Below, piece by piece: positions 60,618 to 64,000 of a stretch of DNA of 64,000 nucleotides. Source of the stretch: Actinokineospora xionganensis (GTDB lineage Bacteria > Actinomycetota > Actinomycetes > Mycobacteriales > Pseudonocardiaceae); assembly GCF_014323725.1 (NCBI RefSeq), contig NZ_JABVED010000005.1, positions 184,044 through 248,043 on the forward strand, given 5' to 3'. Below the pieces are notes generated by a model. The model did no database searches. It worked only from the letters and a program-made list of their open reading frames with translations, and was not told the DNA's origin. The first letter of the stretch is position 1; every line of letters begins with the position of its first letter. A program made the translations under genes and the position numbers.

Positions 60618-61456
60618 GTGCCCACCCTTGTTGGCTCTGTCGTGTCTCGCCATTGGGACGATGTCGACGGGGTGGGGTGTGACAGCGCGGCAGAGTTTGA
60701 TCTTGGGTGCCTGTAAAGCAGTGGGTGGTGGGCGGGCAACTCCTGCAGGCCGCTCGGTCCTGCCCTTTGCGTTTGCGGTCTGGGATTTGCTTGTTTGTGG
60801 TTGCGCCGAGGCGCGTCCATTTGGTGTCCGGGGTTGGCGGCCACCGCGACCGGGCACACGGTGCGGTAAAGAAGCGGACCACCCGCGTAGCCCACAGCCG
60901 GAACCGTTTCGCGGTGACCGCCGGGAACACCGGTACGAAGTGCGGCATCGCCGACCGCGGCCAGTCCCGCCGCCACGCGTGCCGCGGCCTCCCTGGGGCG
61001 CGCCAGGCAGACGGTCAGCGAGGTGACGGCGCGGGCCATCGGACACCTTCGGATCATCTCGCAGCGGTGGCGCCAAGCAGGCAGGTCGCCTCGCCGCCGA
61101 GTTCGGCATCTCGCTGCGCCGACCGGATCCTCAGCGACCGCGCTGCCCGCGTGGCCCCAGCGACGACCTCGGTCACGACTGCGTGCTGCCGCGTGTCTGG
61201 CGTGCCAGCCGGCGAGTCGACGCTCGGCCTGGACTTGGGCGACCCGCACCCCAACTTCCGGCTATGACGACACGGTGGGTGCCTCGACGATGTCGACGCG
61301 CCGCCTGCCCGCTGGTGGGACGCATCTCCGCGGGCGAGATCGCGGACCACTACAACGCCGATGACCTGTGCCAACGCGCGGAATGAGCACCTTTCGACAA
61401 AGTGTTAGCAAAAGCGAACGTCACTATTTCACTCCGCGGCCCTCTTCCTTATATGA
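60618..61456. other. Region without a recognisable gene
   Basis: About 840 bases with overlapping short frames on both strands, none with convincing codon pattern, start site or domain. A fragment reading GRISAGEIADHYNADDLCQR near 61320-61384 on the plus strand looks protein-like but has no context. An AT-rich patch at 61385-61430 could hold a promoter. The region is probably decayed coding sequence. Confidence 0.5.
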
Positions 61457-61495
61457 GCAGCGGCCGACCCGAGCGAGGGCCGGGTCGGCCGTTGC
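61457..61495. terminator. Hairpin with AGCGAGGGC loop (first)
   Basis: A 15-bp stem with one G-U pair (arms 61457-61471 and 61481-61495) around the loop AGCGAGGGC. It lies in tandem with a second hairpin 37 bases to the right that has the same loop and inner stem. Confidence 0.75.
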
Positions 61496-61532
61496 TACCA
61501 AGGTCGTGAGGCCCCTGGGGCGCACGTCAAGA

Positions 61533-61567
61533 CCGTTCCGACCCGAGCGAGGGCCGGGTCGGAACGG
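61533..61567. terminator. Hairpin with AGCGAGGGC loop (second)
   Basis: A perfect 13-bp stem (CCGTTCCGACCCG and complement) with the same nine-base loop as the hairpin at 61457. It lies 15 bases past the stop of the minus-strand sialidase-like gene and probably terminates it. Confidence 0.8.
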
Positions 61568-61582
61568 CTCTCAGTCGAGCGT

Positions 61583-62737
61583 TCAGTCGATCGGGATCTG
61601 GCCCGTGGCCACGAATGTCTTGCACACGCCGTCGTCCAGGTCCGTGGCCAGTTCCAGCACGGTACGGCCGTCGCGGCTCGGCAGCAGACTCGGGCTGAAA
61701 TTCCGGCAGCCCTCGTTGTCCACCCCGATGACCGGGATCGGCGCCGGGAACTCCTCCCACGGGTCGTCCGCCTCCGGGTCGTTGACCAGGATCGTCGCGC
61801 CGTTGCCCGCGGCCAGACTGCCGTCGGCCTCGACGAGCATCTCGCTGATCAGCAGGATCGCCCCGTCGGACCCGGTGTTGGGACTCCACGCGATGGTCGG
61901 GGTGTGCCGGGGGTACCGGCCCGACTCGGTGATGACCTGGGTGCCCAGGTCGATCGGGTCGCCCCAGTCCCAGCCGTCGGCGGACATGCGGAAGTAGATG
62001 CCGCAGTTGCGCTGGAAGTCGATGTTGCAGACCTCGTAGACCATGAAATACGTGCCGCCCGGCAGCGCCCGCACGCCCACCATTCCCGGCCGCACCCCGT
62101 GCCGCTGGTGCTTCACGGTGTCGACGGGCTCGCTCCAAGTCCTGCCGTCGGTCGACCGGACCCGCACGATCTTCTGGTCGTGGCGGGTGGTGTCGGACTC
62201 GTCGGAGTAGAAGGCGACGAGCGCGCCGTCGGCGGCGACAGCCAGTTCAGGCTCCCAACCCGGCTGCGAGTTCGGCGCGATGGCGATGTCCGAGAGGAAC
62301 GTCCACGTGCGGCCGACGTCGGCGCTGCGCCACACTCGCTGGCGCACCCGGCGGTCGTCGCCGGTGTCCAGTCCCGCCGTGGTCGCCCACAGCAGCGTTC
62401 CGGCGGGCATGTCGCCGACCTGGCGCGGCAGTTCGAACAGGGTGGCGCAACACATGCCGCGCGACGTGGCCAGGTCCGGGTCGGAGATCACCGCCACCCG
62501 CTGGAAACTCCGGCCGCGATCGGTGCTCTCATGGATCAGGCCGACGCTCTTGCCGTCGATCATGCTGCCGATGCTCGTGATGATCCGCCCGGCGCCGGGA
62601 CCGTGTTCGAGCCGGATCACGCGCGGGTAGCTGCTGCCGACGTCCTCAAGCAGCTGACGCGGGGGAGCGGCCTCGGCCGGAACCGCGAGGGCGAGCAGGA
62701 TCACCGCGACGAAGGTGCCGAGCGTCCGGATCAGCAT
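61583..62737 (-). CDS. Secreted sialidase-like BNR-repeat glycosidase
   Basis: Encodes 384 residues with a signal peptide (IRTLGTFVAVILLALAVPAE). The six-bladed propeller is indicated by repeated Asp-box elements: ESTDRGRSFQRV, RSADVGRTWTFL, RSTDGRTWSEP and MSADGWDWGDP. GWEPELAVAADGALVAFYSD resembles sialidase/GH93-like exo-enzymes, so sialic acid, arabinan or another glycan could be the substrate. The ATG at 62737 has GGGAGTG upstream; the frame is open further but without a signal-like start. Confidence 0.82.
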   Translation of the reverse strand: MLIRTLGTFVAVILLALAVPAEAAPPRQLLEDVGSSYPRVIRLEHGPGAGRIITSIGSMIDGKSVGLIHESTDRGRSFQRVAVISDPDLATSRGMCCATLFELPRQVGDMPAGTLLWATTAGLDTGDDRRVRQRVWRSADVGRTWTFLSDIAIAPNSQPGWEPELAVAADGALVAFYSDESDTTRHDQKIVRVRSTDGRTWSEPVDTVKHQRHGVRPGMVGVRALPGGTYFMVYEVCNIDFQRNCGIYFRMSADGWDWGDPIDLGTQVITESGRYPRHTPTIAWSPNTGSDGAILLISEMLVEADGSLAAGNGATILVNDPEADDPWEEFPAPIPVIGVDNEGCRNFSPSLLPSRDGRTVLELATDLDDGVCKTFVATGQIPID

Positions 62738-63005
62738 GATCACTCCCGACCTGGTCAGACGGCATTTCGACCGAGCGTCCAGGGAGATCGACTCACACGC
62801 AAACGTTGGAACACCTTCGGGTGGACAACGGTGGCGGGGGACGCATGATCTTGCTTTGTCGCCGGGCACGGCGGTCACCGGGATCTCACGAGGATGCGTC
62901 GACGTTCACGCCGGGAAGGAGTTGGGTGCGGGAGGCCCGTCAAGGCCGTGCCGGGTCGCACGGACGTCTCCGGGTTTGTCCGTGGTGGTCGTTAGGTTGA
63001 TCGGC

Positions 63006-63942
63006 ATGTCCCGTTTCCGGCTTCAGCCGACGCCCGCTCAGGAGGCGCAAACGCGAACAGCGCGAGGGCTTCCGGATCGTGGGAGTCATCCCCGGTGATG
63101 TGCGTCGGGTGTCCCGCAAGGTCGGTGAGGTGCGGGTGCCCAAGGTCGGGTGGGTGCGGTTCCGCTGGTCACGGGCCGTGGCCGGCGGTGTCAAGTCCTA
63201 CCGCGTCACCCGTGACCGGGCGGGGCGTTGGCATGTGGCGTTCGCCCTAGAGCCCGAGTCCACCGGGTACGGGCGCTGTGGTGGGCGTGGATCGCGGTGT
63301 GGCGGTGTCGGCCGCGTTGTCCACTGGGGAACTGCTGAACGCGCCCACCCTGGGCAGATCAGAAAAGGCGCGGTTGCTGCGGCTGCAGCGCAAGCTCGCT
63401 CGAGCCCAGCGCGGTTCCGCCCGGCGCGGCAAGGTCAAGGCGGCGATCGCGACGCTCAAGGCGCGTGAAACCGACCGGCGCAAGGATTGGGTGGAGAAGG
63501 CCAGCACCCGCCTGGCCCGGGACTTCGACGTGATCGCCGTTGAGAATCTCAAGATCACGAACATGACCCGGTCGGCGAAAGGCAAGATGGAAGCCCCCGG
63601 CAGGCGTGTGCGGCAGAAGGCTGGCCTGAACCGGGGGATCCTCGCCAGCGGGTGGGGTCTGCTGGTGACTCGGCTGGAAGACAAGGCTCCGGGCCGGGTG
63701 GTGAAGGTCGACCCGCGATACACGAATCAGCGTTGTTCGGCGTGCGGGATCGTGGATCGGGAGGCGCGCGAGAGCCAGCCGTCTTCCGGTGCCGGTCCTG
63801 TGGTCTCGCCTGCAACGCGGACGTGAACGCGGCACTGAATATTCGATTCGCGGCAGGGCATGTCGTGACCGCACGGGGAGGCCCGCCGTTGGGTGGGCTT
63901 GCGAACCGTGAACCTCAACGCGACCTTCTCATTGTGCGGTAG
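63006..63942 (+). pseudogene. tnpB: TnpB, broken by deletion and frameshifts
   Basis: Starts normally with MSRFRLQPTPAQEAQ, then jumps to REGFRIVGVIPGDVRRVSRK, losing roughly 100 N-terminal residues. Frame changes follow at about 63270 (before GVDRGVAVSAALSTGELL) and 63780 (before VFRCRSCGLACNADVNAAL). The RuvC acidic residues survive (VGVDRGV, AVENLKITN, NADVNAALN), as do both halves of the zinc finger (CSACG, CRSCG). The reading frames and losses make a working nuclease very unlikely. Confidence 0.87.
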
Positions 63943-63953
63943 TCGCTGTTGGA

Positions 63954-63985
63954 ATCCCCGGCCTTCAGGCGGGGGAGGATGTCAA
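63954..63985 (+). ncRNA. Right-end hairpin of IS605 element (omega-RNA 3' end)
   Basis: CCCCGGCCTTCAGGCGGGG folds into a stem with one bulged G, followed by GAGGATGTCAA, the conserved right-end signature. In active relatives this RNA is bound by TnpB and the bases just after GTCAA serve as the guide; here they begin TCGCCCAAGTAGCGC. The bulge shows that one stem base has been lost. Confidence 0.75.
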
Positions 63986-64000
63986 TCGCCCAAGTAGCGC

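Larger units (their letters stand above)
63006..63985 (+). mobile_element. Decayed TnpB-only IS605-family (IS1341-like) element
   Basis: A broken tnpB followed by a right-end hairpin and the terminal GTCAA typical of this family. No tnpA is visible. It is not the same lineage as the element at 43077: the TnpB sequences differ strongly. Confidence 0.85.

Noticed and set aside
60618..61456. Hidden transposase or gene remnant
   Set aside because: Frames on both strands were read for IS110, IS3, IS5 and other motifs without a match; left as unassigned.

Overview
The window is high-GC actinobacterial DNA, most likely from a filamentous actinomycete of the Pseudonocardiaceae type. This is an inference from gene content. 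It rests on a PriA-type isomerase, a mycothiol-dependent isomerase-fold protein, an XRE/DUF397 pair, a DUF3558 lipoprotein, a LAL regulator and frequent GTG starts. No rRNA, tRNA or CRISPR array was seen.

Bases 1-25026 hold a scattered histidine/tryptophan biosynthesis region. It contains hisD-hisC-hisB, hisH-orf-priA, hisF-orf-hisI and then trpE-orf-trpC-trpB-trpA. hisG, hisE, trpD, trpG and trpF are absent, and PriA probably does the TrpF step. Two accessory blocks split the series. The first (4095-9088) carries membrane proteins, an NlpC/P60-like protein, SoxR, a PIN/Phd toxin-antitoxin pair, the RNA 2'-phosphotransferase KptA and a two-subunit transketolase. The second (10824-17770) carries PhoD, an ABC-2 exporter, an MDMPI-type protein, a TetR regulator and unknowns. 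Two related TetR regulators flank hisF-hisI.

Bases 25100-31500 hold a Uma2 nuclease, a methyltransferase, lgt with a repeat-encoded acidic tail, and a vitamin B12 importer (btuF-btuC-btuD) behind a clear cobalamin riboswitch. Bases 31664-37703 are glutamate synthase (gltB, gltD). Then come an orphan membrane-anchored PstS-like binding protein, two tandem secreted lipases and a DUF3558 lipoprotein.

Bases 43077-44867 are a decayed IS605-type element (divergent tnpA and tnpB remnants) abutting the tail of a secreted serine protease. Next are an aminotransferase, a DUF2461 protein, pyruvate kinase and acyl-CoA thioesterase (the last two separated by a roughly 100-nt inverted repeat). These are followed by an XRE/DUF397 module preceded by a 31-codon ORF, a LAL regulator, a lipoprotein, an aldehyde dehydrogenase and an ACT-GNAT acetyltransferase. 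The right end has an AhpD-like/MarR/PPOX redox cluster, a sphingomyelinase-like enzyme, a sialidase-like enzyme followed by two hairpins with the same loop, and a second decayed tnpB that still has a right-end omega-RNA-like hairpin.

Start codons of hisH, priA, hisF, trpE, lgt, pyk and tesB sit 6-7 bases after a TAnnnT-like box, which suggests widespread leaderless transcripts.
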